A stretch of DNA of 64,000 bases from Morganella psychrotolerans (lineage in GTDB: Bacteria > Pseudomonadota > Gammaproteobacteria > Enterobacterales > Enterobacteriaceae): positions 558,001 through 622,000 of the forward strand of contig NZ_LZEW01000001.1 of assembly GCF_001676155.1 (NCBI RefSeq), in the 5' to 3' direction. This document shows, in pieces, positions 51,306 through 61,027 of the stretch; position 1 is the first letter of the stretch; each line of letters starts with the position of its first letter. Under the pieces are notes generated by a model. The model did not search any database. It was not told where the DNA came from and was given only the letters and a program-made list of their open reading frames with translations. A program made the position numbers and the translations under genes.

Positions 51306-52403
51306 TTATTTGGTAAGCGCCTTAATCGTGGCATTAATAACCGGCTCGGCCTTAACCGCTGACATTTCGTGGTCACCCGGAGCCATCAGTAACGGGCAGG
51401 CAAACCCGGAAATCACCTGATGTATTTCAAGGTTCTGATAAGGTCCGGTGTAACAGGGATTGGCGCTGACAAACAGGCTGATAGTCGGTACTTTTAATGC
51501 CAGGGCAATATGCATTGTCCCGGTATCGCCGGTAACCAGCGCATCAATATTATTGACGGCTTGTGTCAGTTCAGTCACTGAGGTTTTTCCGATTAATAAT
51601 TCTGTTCTGTGATGTAATTGTGTTGGTAACCGGGCTAAAAATTGCTCACCTAACGGTATTTCACCGGGTGCGCCGAATAATACGATTATTAATTTCTTAT
51701 CCAGGGCAAACAGCGCCAGTGCAACCTGCACAAAATAATGAACCGGCCAGCGGCGCTCTTCACTTGATGCGCCCATCTGAAAACCTACCCGCAGGCAATC
51801 TGATGGTGTTTTTGTGACACCGCAGGGAACATGCATCTCAACACTGGTTTCAGTAAATTGACAGCCAAGCGGGGCAATAAGATCCAGGCGTGCCTGAACA
51901 GAATGACCATGGAATGCCGTGAGATAATTTGTCAGCCAGCGCTCAGTGCCCGGGATCCCGGTATCTGAGCAACTGAATATAAACCGGGCTCCGCTTATTA
52001 CCGCACTCAGATAATCATACGGACCGCGGGAATGGAGTATAAGGAGTAAATCAGGTGCGCCCTGTGCGTTGATGGCTTTGACCAGTGCGGGCACGCCATG
52101 AATTTTTCCGTTCCACGGGATAACCGCATCCCAGTCTTTACCGGTGCCGCTGTTGATGTAACTGTGCATTTTGTGGCTGGATACAACCGTAATACGGGCA
52201 TCCGGAAAGCGGACTCTTACGGCGTGTATCGCCGGGGTGTTCATCAGAAAATCACCGAGTGCGGTAGTAGAGTAAATAACAATATTTCTAAAGTCCGGAT
52301 TTTGTAACTGTTTGAATTCAGAGACAGTGTGTGACAAATCACGGCGGCGGGTATAACACCGGAGGAACCATCCTGCTAATTTATGTTTGAGTTTTTTTGA
52401 CAT
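51306..52403 (-). CDS. Glycosyltransferase family 9 (heptosyltransferase-like)
   Basis: 365 residues. IVIYSTTALGDFLMNTPAIHAVRVRFPDARITVVSS at the start is typical of GT9. GFQMGASSEERRWPVHYF and VTGDTGTMHIALALKVPTISLF near the end are the nucleotide-sugar region. It probably adds a heptose or related sugar to lipopolysaccharide core. Isolated from any LPS cluster in this window. Confidence 0.85.
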   Translation of the reverse strand: MSKKLKHKLAGWFLRCYTRRRDLSHTVSEFKQLQNPDFRNIVIYSTTALGDFLMNTPAIHAVRVRFPDARITVVSSHKMHSYINSGTGKDWDAVIPWNGKIHGVPALVKAINAQGAPDLLLILHSRGPYDYLSAVISGARFIFSCSDTGIPGTERWLTNYLTAFHGHSVQARLDLIAPLGCQFTETSVEMHVPCGVTKTPSDCLRVGFQMGASSEERRWPVHYFVQVALALFALDKKLIIVLFGAPGEIPLGEQFLARLPTQLHHRTELLIGKTSVTELTQAVNNIDALVTGDTGTMHIALALKVPTISLFVSANPCYTGPYQNLEIHQVISGFACPLLMAPGDHEMSAVKAEPVINATIKALTK

Positions 52404-52458
52404 GGTATTCCTTATAAATTAAACCCGTATAATTGGTTGCCGACGGGGTTACCGTATC

Positions 52459-53352
52459 TCAGCGCCGCCGGGTGGCTAGCCAGCAGAGCAGGGAGCCACC
52501 TGTGACCATCAGCACGCCCTGCCAGAAAGCGAAAGAGAGGGCGGTACTGAGCAACAGAGATGAAAACGCGGTAGAGAGTACCGGTGTAAAATAAGAAAGT
52601 GTGCCAATTAGTGCTACATTGCCGCGCAAAACAGCGATAGTCCAGAGTGAATTAGCCGCACAGGTGAGGGCGGCAGCGGCAACCAGAAAACCGAGGGTGG
52701 AGACGGAGACATCAGCCGGTATTATGATGCCGTCAAACGCGCTCAGTACCCACAGCCCCAGTGCGGTGAGGATAAAAAACAGGGTAATACCATTGTTTCC
52801 GTCAGCCAGTTTGCGTGACAAATTACTGTAAAATGCCCAGATAATGGCCCCGGTAAATGCCAGTCCGTAACTCAGCGGATTGAGTGCGACATTGTCCATA
52901 ACGGAGGAAAAAGATAACCCGCTGTCACCGCCGATCACCCGGCTTATTCCCAGCACGGCAAGCACCAGTCCGGCGATAAGCAGGGGCCGCAGGCGCTGCC
53001 CGCCCATAATCACTGCCAGCCCGACTGTCAGTGAAGGCCACAGATAATTGACCATTCCCAGCTCAATAGCCTGCTGGCGGTTTTGCGAAAAGCCCAGCGC
53101 CAGGATAAAGCACAATTCATAGCTGACAAACAACGCCGTACCCCAGATGAGGTATTTGCGCGGATATTTACGGATGGCGGGAAGCCCCATAACAAGCAGC
53201 AACATCACAGAGCCCAGGGTATAAATCAGTGCTGCGCCGAATGTCGGCCCGAAATCCTCACTCACCCGTTTAATTAAAGCAACAATTGTGCTCCAGAACA
53301 GGATAGCCAGAATGCCGTAAAAAGTGGCAGTGTGTGCGGAAAATTTTCCCAT
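52459..53352 (-). CDS. yddG: YddG-like aromatic amino acid exporter (DMT family)
   Basis: 297 residues, ten membrane helices, EamA repeats. TATFYGILAILFWSTIVALIKRVSE and GMVNYLWPSLTVGLAVI are close to E. coli YddG, which exports Phe, Tyr and Trp. It starts 40 bases from an ERIC-like repeat. Confidence 0.85.
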   Translation of the reverse strand: MGKFSAHTATFYGILAILFWSTIVALIKRVSEDFGPTFGAALIYTLGSVMLLLVMGLPAIRKYPRKYLIWGTALFVSYELCFILALGFSQNRQQAIELGMVNYLWPSLTVGLAVIMGGQRLRPLLIAGLVLAVLGISRVIGGDSGLSFSSVMDNVALNPLSYGLAFTGAIIWAFYSNLSRKLADGNNGITLFFILTALGLWVLSAFDGIIIPADVSVSTLGFLVAAAALTCAANSLWTIAVLRGNVALIGTLSYFTPVLSTAFSSLLLSTALSFAFWQGVLMVTGGSLLCWLATRRR

Positions 53353-53392
53353 AAATATCAGCCTGTGATAAATAGCTTGTAAGATATATCCC

Positions 53393-53446
53393 CAACGTCA
53401 TTCAGGATACAACCAACAAACCTGCAGGTTGAATGAATAAGGGTAT
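53393..53446 (-). repeat. ERIC-like palindromic repeat, short copy A
   Basis: On the minus strand: TACCCTTATTCATTCAACC, TGCAGGTTTGTTGG, then ATCCTGAATGACGTTGG. It has the same arms as 56861-56981 with most of the middle missing. Confidence 0.65.
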
Positions 53447-53540
53447 ACGTTAAACTAATAATGAATTTGCCAGCATACCGCGATATCACCTCCGGACAAA
53501 GGGAGAGATCCTCATATCCGGCAAGACATGGAGCACTACA

Positions 53541-54077
53541 ATGGAAGCACAGGACATTCTGAATTTCTGGTTCAATGAAATCACGCCTGCACAATGGTTT
53601 AAAAAAGATACGCAGTTTGATGCACAGATCCGCTCACGATTTCTGACGGTATGGGAGCAGACCGCAGCCGGAGAGTGCTTTGGCTGGCGTGAACATATCG
53701 GCGGGCGTCTTGCTGAAATTATTGTTCTTGACCAGTTTTCGCGTAATATTTTCCGCGATAATGCACAGGCTTTCTCACAGGATACTATGGCGCTGGTACT
53801 GGCGCAGGAAGCGGTAAAAACACCGGATTACCTGCAATTACCGCCTGTTCAGCGGAAATTTGTGCTGATGCCGTATATGCATTCAGAATCGGCATTGATC
53901 CATAAGCAGGCGGTTATTTTGTTTAAAGGTCTGGATGAGAATACCGAAGATTACGAGCGGCAGCACAAAGCGATCATCGACCGCTTCGGCCGTTATCCGC
54001 ACCGTAATGAGATTCTGGGGCGAAAATCCACCCCGGAAGAATGTGAATTTTTACGCCAACCCGGTTCCGCGTTCTGA
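53541..54077 (+). CDS. DUF924 family protein
   Basis: 178 residues. [43 protein letters not shown] and [22 protein letters not shown] are the DUF924 blocks. All-helical, function unknown. Its end overlaps that of the convergent channel gene by 27 bases. Confidence 0.88.
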   Translation: MEAQDILNFWFNEITPAQWFKKDTQFDAQIRSRFLTVWEQTAAGECFGWREHIGGRLAEIIVLDQFSRNIFRDNAQAFSQDTMALVLAQEAVKTPDYLQLPPVQRKFVLMPYMHSESALIHKQAVILFKGLDENTEDYERQHKAIIDRFGRYPHRNEILGRKSTPEECEFLRQPGSAF

Positions 54078-55344
54078 TTCTGATTCACGGACAGCAAAGT
54101 GTGCGGCGATGCCGCGCATATCAAAGCCCGTTGGTGTCTGATGTACCCGCAGATGGAATTGCGGCAGGATCGCAAACAGGTGATCGAAAATATCGGACTG
54201 GATCTGCTCATAGGCTATCCACGCCGTCACATTGGTGAAAGCATAGATTTCAATCGGCAGACCATCCGGTGTCGGCGCTAACTGGCGCACCATAATGGTC
54301 ATTTTTTTTATGGATAGCCGGGTTTGCTTTAATATAGGCTTCCGCATAGGCGCGGAATGTTCCGAGGTTTGTCAGTCTACGGTGGTTGAGCGCACTGTCT
54401 TCCGGCTCTTGTGACTGTGCATTATAATCCGTTATTTCCTGTGATTTTGCATCAATATAGCCGGAAATAAGGTGTGAACGCCGCAGTTTACTGATTTCTT
54501 TGTCATCCAGAAAACGAATGCTGGTGGTGTCTAAATTCATGCTGCGCTTAATGCGCCGCCCGCCTGAGGACGTCATACCCTGCCAGTTTTTGAATGAGTC
54601 GGAAATCAGGGCATAAGTCGGGATAGTCGTGATGGTATTATCCCAGTTCTGCACTTTAACCGTGGTCAGCCCGATATCGGTCACCGCCCCGTCAGCCCCG
54701 TATTTCGGCATCTCCAGCCAGTCACCTACATTCAGCATATCATTGACAGATAACTGAATTCCCGCAACCAGCCCCATAATCGGGTCTTTAAAGACCAGCA
54801 TCAGTACGGCAGTCATCGCACCCAGTCCGCTCAGCAAAATCAGCGGCGATTTACCAATCAGCAATGAAATAATCAGGATACTGAATAATACGGCGATAAT
54901 TAATTTCAGGCTCTGCATTACACCGCGCAGGGGGAGTTTGCTCAGTGATTGTGTGCTGCGGGAAAGCGTCAGCAGGATATCCATCAGTGAGAAGAGCAGC
55001 AGCATGCCGAACAACAGACACCATGCCTGTGCGCCGGTGGTCAGAATTTCTTGTGTGGTGCCGCGGTGCAGCCAGACCAGCGCCTGGATATTTAATACCA
55101 GTCCCTGAATAAGAAAGGCAAACCGGTTGAACAGCTTGGTGCGGGTAATTAATGCGCCCCACGGGCGGGCGCTTCCGGCGGAGCGGCGCTCTATATAGGG
55201 CAGCAGACCTTTGTGCAGCGCGAGGTGCAAAATTACACCAATGAGGACTATCAGGGATATGACACCGGCTATGGCCGCGCCTGAAGCATAGTCGGTATTA
55301 AGTTCGAATTGTTGTTGCAGCCACAGCCGCAGTTGTTGCTCCAT
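54051..55344 (-). CDS. YbdG-like mechanosensitive channel (MscS family), frameshifted in this sequence
   Basis: From ATG 55344 ([20 protein letters not shown] upstream). The membrane part has five helices. The MscS pore and beta domain follow ([51 protein letters not shown]). The frame breaks at T8 54302-54309. With seven it continues [20 protein letters not shown] to a total of 430 residues. E. coli YbdG (MscM) is 415. Confidence 0.88.
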
Positions 55345-55558
55345 AAAAAAAGTCTCCGGGTCGGGATGTAACCGGCTCACTGGTGAGCAGAAAATGTTAA
55401 AAAAGGGATCGCATTGATTACTGTATCATTTTTTGACGTATTTGGCGCGTAATAGCCTAAAATACAGCAGGGAATTGCGGAGAATGGCAGATCCGGGGGC
55501 GTGAAACAGATTGTCTGAGTCACACCACCGGTATGTACTAAAAAAATCAATCAGGAGA

Positions 55559-56131
55559 TTAACTGTTCTTTTTCAGCATTGAAGCAATCGCAATCAGGCC
55601 GAATGAACTGAACAGCAGCTCGATACCCACCAGGGTGGCAATCAGGGTGACAGAAACCAGCGGACCATTACCGACCAGAAGATAGGCAATGAACAGATCC
55701 AGCAGGCCGATGACCAGATTTAACCAGCCGCGCGGCTGCGAAAACTGACGCAGACCTGCACCCAGGCGCAGGATCCCACCGGCAATAAACAGGATAGCCA
55801 GCAAAATAGCGAGGCTCATCATGCCTTGCAGCGGATCGGTCAGGAAGACATAACTCAACAGAAGATAGGCAACGGCGACAAGAATAGAAAAAACCTTACT
55901 GCCGCCGCTGTAAATCCGGCTGCTGAGTGTCATAAACAGCATGGAAATTCCGTTTATCAGGAGCAGGCCACCGATAATATAGCTGAGCGTTACCCCGGAA
56001 ATCAGTGGATTCATAAGGCATGCCACGCCGCCGATAAGAAGCAGTATGGCAATAATCCATAAATAGCCCCGTTGTTTTTTCAGGGCATCAGCGGTCATCT
56101 GCGCTAAATTCTGACGATTAAAATCAAGCAT
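55559..56131 (-). CDS. hdeD: HdeD-family membrane protein
   Basis: 190 residues, six membrane helices in three pairs. LLIGGVACLMNPLISGVTLSYIIGGLLLINGI and GWLNLVIGLLDLFIAYLLV are typical of HdeD/DUF308. In E. coli it contributes to acid resistance at high cell density. Confidence 0.87.
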   Translation of the reverse strand: MLDFNRQNLAQMTADALKKQRGYLWIIAILLLIGGVACLMNPLISGVTLSYIIGGLLLINGISMLFMTLSSRIYSGGSKVFSILVAVAYLLLSYVFLTDPLQGMMSLAILLAILFIAGGILRLGAGLRQFSQPRGWLNLVIGLLDLFIAYLLVGNGPLVSVTLIATLVGIELLFSSFGLIAIASMLKKNS

Positions 56132-56270
56132 GGTTTCTCCTTGGTAAGTCCATATGTGAAATCATAACGTCAAAGTATAATATGACGCCGGATGCGGAAT
56201 ATACATGAAAAATATAGCGTAATTTAACATTATTTGCGATAAACCTGATTTTATGAATACCGGATATGTA

Positions 56271-56828
56271 TCAGTGCTCAATAATCATCACGGCGGTAGT
56301 GTCCGGCTCAAGGGCTTTAAAGATATGCGGAACATCGCCGGGATAGGAAATATAATCACCGGGCAGCAGGGTAGCGGGTTCGTCAAGTGTGCCGGCAACG
56401 GCACTGCCGGTCATCAGCAGGATATGCTCTGTTACCTGAGCCATATGCGGCTCGGACACACGATCTTTGCCCGGCTGGGCGGTAATGGTGTAGAGATCAC
56501 GGCGGTTGACCGATGAGGCAGAGGAGAGCAAAAACGCATGATAATACGCATTTTCTGCACTGACCCGTATTCCTTCGCCGCGCCGCAGTACCGTCACACG
56601 GCTTTTCGGTGTTTCAAACAGACTGGCAAACGGGATATTAAGCGCAACACAAAGTGCCCATAATGTCTCAATCCCCGGATTTCCCTGAGCGGATTCCAGC
56701 TGTGACAGTGTGGATTTTGCGATACCTGCACTGCGTGCTATATCGGCAATTGAGCGCCCCTGGCGCTGGCGCTCCTGTGTCAGGGTCGCTGCCATAATCT
56801 CAAGGGGTGGAGAGGCAGATGGTTCCAT
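56271..56828 (-). CDS. XRE-family regulator with cupin domain
   Basis: 185 residues from ATG 56828. Helix-turn-helix at about 14-65 (RSIADIARSAGIAKSTLSQLESAQGNPGIETLWAL) and a C-terminal cupin (EHILLMTGSAVAGTLDEPATLLPGDYISYPGDVPHIFKAL). Divergent to azlCD, which it most likely controls. The cupin may sense a small ligand. Confidence 0.85.
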   Translation of the reverse strand: MEPSASPPLEIMAATLTQERQRQGRSIADIARSAGIAKSTLSQLESAQGNPGIETLWALCVALNIPFASLFETPKSRVTVLRRGEGIRVSAENAYYHAFLLSSASSVNRRDLYTITAQPGKDRVSEPHMAQVTEHILLMTGSAVAGTLDEPATLLPGDYISYPGDVPHIFKALEPDTTAVMIIEH

Positions 56829-56860
56829 AATATTCACTCTCTTTGATTAACAGGAAATAG

Positions 56861-56981
56861 CCTTATTCATTCAACCTGCAGGTTCGTTGGCGGCATGAAG
56901 CCCGCCGGGTCACATACTTGTGTATGCTCCCCGTCGGTCGGAGCTTGCCGTCTGCCTGCATCCTGAATGACGTTGGCCATA
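56861..56981 (+). repeat. ERIC-like palindromic repeat, full copy B
   Basis: About 121 bases. CCTTATTCATTCAACCTGCAGG at the left is the imperfect inverse of CCTGCATCCTGAATGACG at the right. The middle has two more hairpins (GGCGG/CCGCC and GCTCC/GGAGC). It lies between the divergent XRE and azlC genes. Confidence 0.7.
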
Positions 56982-57021
56982 ACCCGGAATTAACACTTGC
57001 GTAATTTAAAGCGTTCGACAT

Positions 57022-57040
57022 AATGGACATATCGTTCATT
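57022..57040. promoter_or_regulatory. Candidate operator upstream of azlC
   Basis: AATGGAC-ATATC-GTTCATT, a near-palindrome (6 of 7) 17 bases before the azlC start. A likely target for the divergent XRE-cupin regulator. Confidence 0.4.
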
Positions 57041-57056
57041 TTATAAGTCTACCGCA

Positions 57057-57719
57057 ATGAAACTTGCTCTTCCACTTGATAATGTCACGATCCGCAATAT
57101 TGTTCTGGTGTGTGTGGCGGATTTAATCGTCGGTGTGTCCTATGGTGCACTGGCACATGCCAACGGATTTTCGCTCTGGGTGCCGCTGACGCTCTCAATA
57201 ATTGTGCTTGCCGGGGCATCTGAATTTCTGTTTATCGGCGTGGTGGCAGCCGGTGGCAGCCCTGTCTCTGCCGCACTGGCAGGACTTCTGGTCAATGCGC
57301 GCCATGTACCGTTCAGTATGGCGGTTCATGATCTTACCGGCAAGGGCGCTAAAAAACTCCTCGGCTTTCATATTCTTAATGATGAAAGTGTGGTGTTCGG
57401 CATGGCTGAAAAAGAGAAAGATAAGCAGAAAGCCGCGTTTTGGTTGTGCGGACTGGGGATCTTTTTGTGCTGGCCGCTGGGGACTATTATCGGCGAATTT
57501 CTCGGTACGTTTATTGTTGATACCAAAGCGCTTGGGCTGGATGCGATGTTCCCGGCCATTATTCTTGCACTTTGCCTGCCCGCTCTGCGTGAGGAAAAAA
57601 CCCGCCGGGCGGCGTTGTTGGGCGCGGTGATCGCGCTGGCAGCCACGCCATTCTTACCACCGGGTATCCCGGTACTGTTATCACTGCTGGGGCTGGTTGT
57701 CAGTCTGGGGAGAGTATAA
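57057..57719 (+). CDS. azlC: AzlC branched-chain amino acid exporter, large subunit
   Basis: 220 residues, AzlC family. IVGVSYGALAHANGFSLWVPLTLSIIVLAGASEFLFIGV and LLVNARHVPFSMAVHDL are diagnostic. Partner of AzlD encoded next (overlap of one base). E. coli YgaZ/YgaH is the related valine exporter. Confidence 0.9.
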   Translation: MKLALPLDNVTIRNIVLVCVADLIVGVSYGALAHANGFSLWVPLTLSIIVLAGASEFLFIGVVAAGGSPVSAALAGLLVNARHVPFSMAVHDLTGKGAKKLLGFHILNDESVVFGMAEKEKDKQKAAFWLCGLGIFLCWPLGTIIGEFLGTFIVDTKALGLDAMFPAIILALCLPALREEKTRRAALLGAVIALAATPFLPPGIPVLLSLLGLVVSLGRV

Positions 57720-58045
57720 TGCCGGATACATTATCAATATTGACCGGCATTGCGCTGCTGGCCGTCGGAACCTATGTTATGCGCGCATCCGGTGCGTTGC
57801 TCAGCGGACGTTTTTCTGTGTCATCACATGTGAAAAACCTGCTGTCTATGGGGGCGATTGTGATTTTGTTCGCGGTAGCCGTCACCATGACTATTTTCAG
57901 CGGACAGGAATTGTCGGACTGGCCTAAAATTGCCGGAGTGGCAGTGGCAGGGCTTCTGACATGGTATAAAAAACCCTTTCTGCTGATTGTTCTGGCAGCC
58001 GCCGTTGTCACTGCGCTGTTGCGTTATCTGCTGTCACTGTGGTGA
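57719..58045 (+). CDS. azlD: AzlD small subunit of branched-chain amino acid exporter
   Basis: 108 residues, four membrane helices. GIALLAVGTYVMRASGALLSGRF and LLTWYKKPFLLIVLAAAVVTALLRYL fit AzlD. It shares its first base with the azlC stop. Confidence 0.88.
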   Translation: MPDTLSILTGIALLAVGTYVMRASGALLSGRFSVSSHVKNLLSMGAIVILFAVAVTMTIFSGQELSDWPKIAGVAVAGLLTWYKKPFLLIVLAAAVVTALLRYLLSLW

Positions 58046-58053
58046 GGATTTTC

Positions 58054-58077
58054 CCCTGTTACCGGCCGGTAACAGGG
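58054..58077. other. Perfect 24-bp palindrome between azlD and the kinase gene
   Basis: CCCTGTTACCGG followed by its exact complement. No T run; probably an RNA 3' end structure for the converging messages. Confidence 0.55.
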
Positions 58078-58097
58078 AACGCGCCACTGTACATATA

Positions 58098-59534
58098 TTA
58101 CGTGTCTGAATTGTCATGATGTACCGCAGACGTACTGTTGCTCTCTGCAAGCGCAGAGAGTCCGTGTGCAGAAATATGGATAACAAAACCGATCCCGCGC
58201 TGTTGTAAACCATCAGTGACAGACAAATACCCGCCAATTTTTCCGGCCAGATTTTGCGCAATTGCCAGCCCGAGTCCGCTGCCGGTTTCACAACTGCCCG
58301 GAACACGGAAAAAACGTGAAAACAGGCGGGGACGATACTGTTCACTTATACCGTCGCCGTTATCACGGATGATTATCCGGATATCATCTGCGTGACCGGT
58401 TTCCAGTGTGGTTTCAACCAGACTGCCAGGCGGACAATATTTAACCGCATTATTCAGGATATTGTTAATTATCGAGAAAAGCGCCTGTTTATCGGTTATG
58501 ACTAGGCAAACCTGCGGACCATCAAAGGCCAGTTCAATATTTTTGCGCAGCGCATAAGGCACCATCATGGCGATGGTGTGGCTCAGTTCCCGGCTCAGGT
58601 CAATCTCTTCCATTTTCAGCGGGTAATCTTCTGTTTCCAGCCGTGCCAGATCAATCAACTGGCGGGAAAGGGAAACCGCACGATCAAGGCTGATTTCCAT
58701 ATCAGCGGTGATTTCATTGCGCTCGACCGGGTCATCAATCTGTTTTAACAGGTGAATTTGCGCCAGAACGGCCGCAATCGGGGTGCGTAATTCATGAGCG
58801 GCATCTGCCATAAATTGTTTTTCCCGTAAATTACCGGCATCAACCCGCTGCATTAACTGGTTAATTGCCCGGAGAACCGGACGCAGCTCATTATACTGAT
58901 GCTTCATGCTGATAGGCGTCAGATTACCGGGATTGCGGGCGGCAAGGCTTTGTGTGGTTTCCCGCAACGGACGCATACTGAGATAGGTGGTAATAATAGT
59001 CGATGCCAGCATGGTACCGAGGATAAACAGTAAAGGGATCGCGGTGCCGGAAGCCGGATCGCCAATCAGCATGTGGCGGTCTGTTGCAGATTCTCCCACA
59101 ACGGCTGTCCGGGTTGTGGCAGTATCGGTATCATAAGCCAGATACCAGGTTTCACCTTCTTCACTAAAACGAACTATTCCGTTTGGTTTCAACGGAATAT
59201 TAATATCAGGTTTATTGCTGTAAAGAATGTCGCCGTTACTGCCGAGTATGGCAATCAGCGGATCATAGCTTTCGTCTTCCAGACCACTGCGCATCGCGTT
59301 GGTGTACATGCTTTCAAGGGCGGAGGCAATTTGCCGGAAATTGGCAGCATCTGTAGGGGTATCTTTGAGCGTATCAGAAATACCGCGGGCAATAACTAAC
59401 TGCTGGGTATTAAAATCTTCACTAACGTCAGGCAGATAAGCGTATTTCAGCCAGGCAATCCAGACGCCCCACAGTAAAAGCATGCAAACTGTCTGGAGAA
59501 AAACAGTATAAACAAAGATTGAGCGGACTTTCAC
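58098..59534 (-). CDS. Sensor histidine kinase (QseC/TctE type)
   Basis: 478 residues. Two membrane helices (about 7-30 and 165-186) flank a periplasmic sensor. HAMP linker, then the phosphorylated His247 in AAHELRTPIA, N box NNILNNAVKYCP, G1 DNGDGIS, G2 GSGLGLAIA. GTG start one base after the regulator stop. The signal is unknown. Confidence 0.88.
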   Translation of the reverse strand: MKVRSIFVYTVFLQTVCMLLLWGVWIAWLKYAYLPDVSEDFNTQQLVIARGISDTLKDTPTDAANFRQIASALESMYTNAMRSGLEDESYDPLIAILGSNGDILYSNKPDINIPLKPNGIVRFSEEGETWYLAYDTDTATTRTAVVGESATDRHMLIGDPASGTAIPLLFILGTMLASTIITTYLSMRPLRETTQSLAARNPGNLTPISMKHQYNELRPVLRAINQLMQRVDAGNLREKQFMADAAHELRTPIAAVLAQIHLLKQIDDPVERNEITADMEISLDRAVSLSRQLIDLARLETEDYPLKMEEIDLSRELSHTIAMMVPYALRKNIELAFDGPQVCLVITDKQALFSIINNILNNAVKYCPPGSLVETTLETGHADDIRIIIRDNGDGISEQYRPRLFSRFFRVPGSCETGSGLGLAIAQNLAGKIGGYLSVTDGLQQRGIGFVIHISAHGLSALAESNSTSAVHHDNSDT

Positions 59535-60200
59535 TTATTCGCTGTCCTTTTTTAATAAATAGCCGATGCCGCGTACAGTAATAATCTTTTCTTTGCCTAT
59601 TTTCCGGCGTAAATTATGAATATGAACTTCCAGCGAATTACTTTCAATCCGGTCATCCAATCCGAATAGCCGCTGCTCCAGTTCCTGTTTTCTGACAACA
59701 TTACCGGTATTGCGCATTAATTCGTATAACAGCTGGTACTCTTTACCGGACAATAATAATAATTCCTCATTCATGCTGACCTGATGATTCATCGGGTTTA
59801 AGGTAATATTATCCACCTTCCATAACTGAGAAGAAAACCCGGCAATCCGCCGTGATACTGCTTTTACGCGGGAAATTAATTCCGGCAGTTCAACCGGTTT
59901 GGAAATAAAATCATCTGCGCCGGAGTCCAGCGAATTAACCAGATGATCCCGCTGGCTGCGGGCCGTCATAATAATAATCGGGATCTGCTCTCCGCTGTTA
60001 CGCCATTCGACAAGGGAATCAAAGCCATCACCATCCGGCAGCCCCAGATCCAGCAACATCAGGTCAAAATGTTGCTCAGCCAGCCGCTTACGGGCATCAC
60101 TCAGCAAACGTAACCAGCACACCCGGAACCCGGCAAGCTCAAGCCCCCGGCATAGTGCTTTACCTAATTGTAAATCATCTTCGACTAACAGAATGTGCAC
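59535..60200 (-). CDS. OmpR-family response regulator
   Basis: 221 residues from GTG 60200 (VHILLVEDDLQLG), with GAGAGAG before it; an upstream ATG at 60221 is less likely. The phospho-acceptor Asp is in LMLLDLGLPDG (residue 51 of this start). A winged-helix DNA-binding domain (ELMRNTGNVVRKQELEQRLF, VHIHNLRRKIG) ends the protein. Co-transcribed with the kinase. Confidence 0.9.
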   Translation of the reverse strand: MHILLVEDDLQLGKALCRGLELAGFRVCWLRLLSDARKRLAEQHFDLMLLDLGLPDGDGFDSLVEWRNSGEQIPIIIMTARSQRDHLVNSLDSGADDFISKPVELPELISRVKAVSRRIAGFSSQLWKVDNITLNPMNHQVSMNEELLLLSGKEYQLLYELMRNTGNVVRKQELEQRLFGLDDRIESNSLEVHIHNLRRKIGKEKIITVRGIGYLLKKDSE

Positions 60201-60310
60201 GTTGGCTCTCTCTCTTTGCATCAGCGGATTTCAGTATAACACTGCCCGGTACTGTGACAGCGCGAACCCATTATAGTGGCAACATGACTTAATATAGCCT
60301 TAATAAAAGA

Positions 60311-60772
60311 TTAATAACCGGAGATCCGGTTAATAAAATCATCAATTAAATAACCTGCATATTTTTCTGTTTGTTTTTGCAGGACGTAAAAGTAAAAAAT
60401 GGTGCCGAAAAGAATAAAAGCATAAATAAAAATAGCCCAGATATAGGTAAGACTGAGATCAAGAATGGTCAGCGCCAGATAACTGATGTCAATATCTAAT
60501 GAAAACCAGTTAATAATTTTATGAGAGAAAAGTAACAGAGTATAAAACAGCACCGGAAGTGCCAATATACCGGTCAGAATATTGACCCGGCGGCGGCGGG
60601 TGGCAAGGGCCGGATACTCGTCATTATTCATATACACGGCAATATCGGTTAGCTGGCGATCCAGTTCATCGTGGCAGGCAACCGGCACATCCTGTTTTTC
60701 TATCTGCTGATGCAAAAGATGTAAAAGTTGGCTGTTATCTGTGCTTTTTGCAAAAGCGGTAATAATTCCCAT
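60311..60772 (-). CDS. Hypothetical inner-membrane protein (153 aa)
   Basis: From ATG 60772 (MGIITAFAKSTDNSQLLHLL; CAGGAG upstream). A soluble N-terminal region and two or three membrane helices (about 65-85 and 95-130). An in-frame ATG at 60850 is possible. Unknown. Confidence 0.6.
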   Translation of the reverse strand: MGIITAFAKSTDNSQLLHLLHQQIEKQDVPVACHDELDRQLTDIAVYMNNDEYPALATRRRRVNILTGILALPVLFYTLLLFSHKIINWFSLDIDISYLALTILDLSLTYIWAIFIYAFILFGTIFYFYVLQKQTEKYAGYLIDDFINRISGY

Positions 60773-60949
60773 AAGGGACTCCTGAAAAATCCGTGTCGGA
60801 TGGCTATTATTTAACAAATTGACCGCCGGGTCATGCGGCTTTATTAACATTTACTGAATTATAAAATATTTCGCTCTCCACGGGGAAATACAGATACGTT
60901 ATAGTGGGAAGTATCGTGTTATATGGCTGACGGCAGAATACTTTCATTT

Positions 60950-61018
60950 ATACCCTTATTCATTCAAACTGCAGGTTCGTTGGCCGCCTGCCTGCATCCT
61001 GAATGACGTTGGCTATAT
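60950..61018 (+). repeat. ERIC-like palindromic repeat, short copy C
   Basis: TACCCTTATTCATTCAAAC, TGCAGGTTCGTTGG, CCGCCTGCCTGCATCCTGAATGACGTTGG in two parts; the middle found in copy B is lacking. It ends ten bases before the MBL gene start. Confidence 0.65.
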
Positions 61019-61027
61019 AGGACTACT

